Shown here one piece after another: positions 62,855-64,000 of a stretch of DNA of 64,000 bases (positions are counted from its first letter, which is position 1; each line of letters starts with the position of its first letter). The notes beneath the pieces were generated by a model, which was given only the letters and a program-made list of their open reading frames with translations, did no database searches and was not told where the DNA came from. The position numbers and the translations under genes are program-made. Origin of the DNA: Meandrina meandrites (Eukaryota > Cnidaria > Anthozoa > Scleractinia > Meandrinidae); contig OY855914.1 in NCBI GenBank assembly GCA_963693305.1, positions 21,591,472 to 21,655,471 on the forward strand, given 5' to 3'.

Positions 62855-64000
62855 AATTCCTGGCTCTTTTACGGCTTTTAACACAAACGTGCGAGTGGGA
62901 AAAATATACCATATGCGTACTAAATTCAGACAAACAATTCTTTTCTGAAGTAAACGTTTATTACAACTAGACACGCTAAAAGACCAATTCATGGTTTGAA
63001 ATGTTAATTATCAACCTTGATGAATTGATCCCAAACCAAACTTGAAGACGGTGAAAAAAATTTCTTCACCTCCGCGCGTCATTTTAACAACTCGCAAAAA
63101 CACGGACTCTTTCTACAAAATATAACACTAGTTCGAAACACTCTGGTGAAAGGTAGGCTTTCATTCTGTACAACTGTCACTGACATTTATTTAACCACCA
63201 CCAGCAGTAACTGGGGATAATAATTTGCGAATCATGGTGCCGTGAGATAGCGGACAACTACTGGATTCCTTCCACAAAATTAACACTCACATTGCTTTTT
63301 ATGAAAGGTAGGTTTTCATTCTGTATAACTGTCACTGACATTTATTTAACCACCAGTGGTATTATCTTGGTACAGAAAAGCTGTAATTGGAGATAAGCCG
63401 TGAGATTGCCGTGAGATAGCGGAAAACTACTGAATTCCTTCCACAAAATTAACACTCAGATTGCTTTTTATGCTATCCATCACTATAACTAATAACAAAA
63501 AAATACTTGTTTGCATTTTCCGAAGTACTGCAGTAAATCTTTGCATGTAAAAGGTCGTAAACTGAACACAATTATTAAACAAACAACGTGATGGTACAGT
63601 AAGTCGGCCGCACGCTGCATATCAGATGTCACCATACGCTTTTCAAATCAATACGCTTCAGAAGCCTAAAATTCCAAACGTAAACTGGGCAAATGAAAGA
63701 AACTTGAAGAAAGTTTTGTTTTAGATTAATTTTCATTTCAAGATGTAGCTACTAATGTATCAAAGCTTCAAAATTCTGCATATTTTTGAAGCCGTGAGAT
63801 CCTGCATTATTCACGCTAAAGCGTAAGTTTAATTTTAGCCCGACGGCTTTTTGCAGTCAATTTTTCACTAAGTGGCTTTACCGATCCTTCTAAAAATTCC
63901 ATTTAAGTTCGAAGCAATATTGTACATTACCATTTTCTTGTCTGAAGTCTTGAGAAGCTTCTGTCGTGATCAAGTCCGTGAATTGTGGTCAAAACAAAAG
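62379..64000. other. Upstream host region with simple repeats
   Basis: Possible promoter side of the P2X7-C-like gene. A C22/A12 run at 62823-62856 and a duplicated 165-bp unit at 63170-63475 (CAACTGTCACTGACATTTATTT ... ATTGCTTTTTATG). No gene supported. Confidence 0.5.
63170..63475. repeat. Tandem duplication, about 165 bp
   Basis: Two copies share CTGTCACTGACATTTATTTA, GAGATAGCGGA and TCCTTCCACAAAATTAACAC, with small differences. Confidence 0.75.

Overview
The window is eukaryotic DNA, most likely from a stony coral or another anthozoan cnidarian. Evidence: spliced host-type exons (a uromodulin/GP2-like D8C exon, a P2X7-C-terminal-like gene, a THAP exon), a tRNA-derived SINE of a kind I associate with corals, long-TIR DNA transposons, and above all several Polinton/Maverick-type elements (integrating virus-like transposons with jelly-roll capsid genes). 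Family calls rest on motifs read from the sequence and family knowledge; no search was run.

Layout. (1) Bases 1-868 and 17216 to about 24075 (perhaps to 25865) are an AT-rich, decaying Polinton, called B. (2) Bases 869-17216 are a complete-looking Polinton, called A, inserted into B's own first gene with a 5-6 bp target duplication. A carries a packaging ATPase, collagen-stalk fibre-like protein, penton-like and major capsid proteins, adenain-like protease, two zinc-ribbon proteins (one with a parvovirus-like phospholipase A2 motif), a membrane protein, a retroviral-type integrase and a 1356-aa protein-primed-type DNA polymerase B. (3) B is further broken by two tandem arrays carrying tRNA-like genes (17305-18078 and 24192-25408) and carries two HNH-nuclease-like genes. 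(4) About 26031-37887 is a third Polinton, C, with a different capsid gene set but an integrase and polymerase very close to those of A; most of its large genes are broken. (5) 37888-40690 is the 3' half of a BEL/Pao retrotransposon and LTR, directly abutting C. (6) 40945-43020 is a broken copy (D) of C's first gene region, hit by a SINE. (7) 43-64 kb is host sequence with dispersed exons, foldback repeats and two large inverted-repeat elements (49377-53567 and 56156-60693).

How the parts relate. A's virion genes (penton, capsid, protease, zinc-ribbon/PLA2) are collinear homologues of B's, while A's integrase, polymerase and terminal sequence type are homologues of C's. A therefore looks like a recombinant between a B-type virion module and a C-type replication/integration module. 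Its ends are each a palindrome of about 204 bp beginning AGTAGTA, and C's surviving end is built the same way. Most genes of A, B and C have a TATATA-like motif only about 5-20 nt before the start codon, suggesting a shared, compact, virus-like promoter. Within A a 15-19 nt palindrome (core AGCAACTCAGTTGCT) is scattered inside coding sequences, in frame.

Limits: starts are uncertain for several small genes, identities are by eye, and the left end of C and the right end of B could not be placed.
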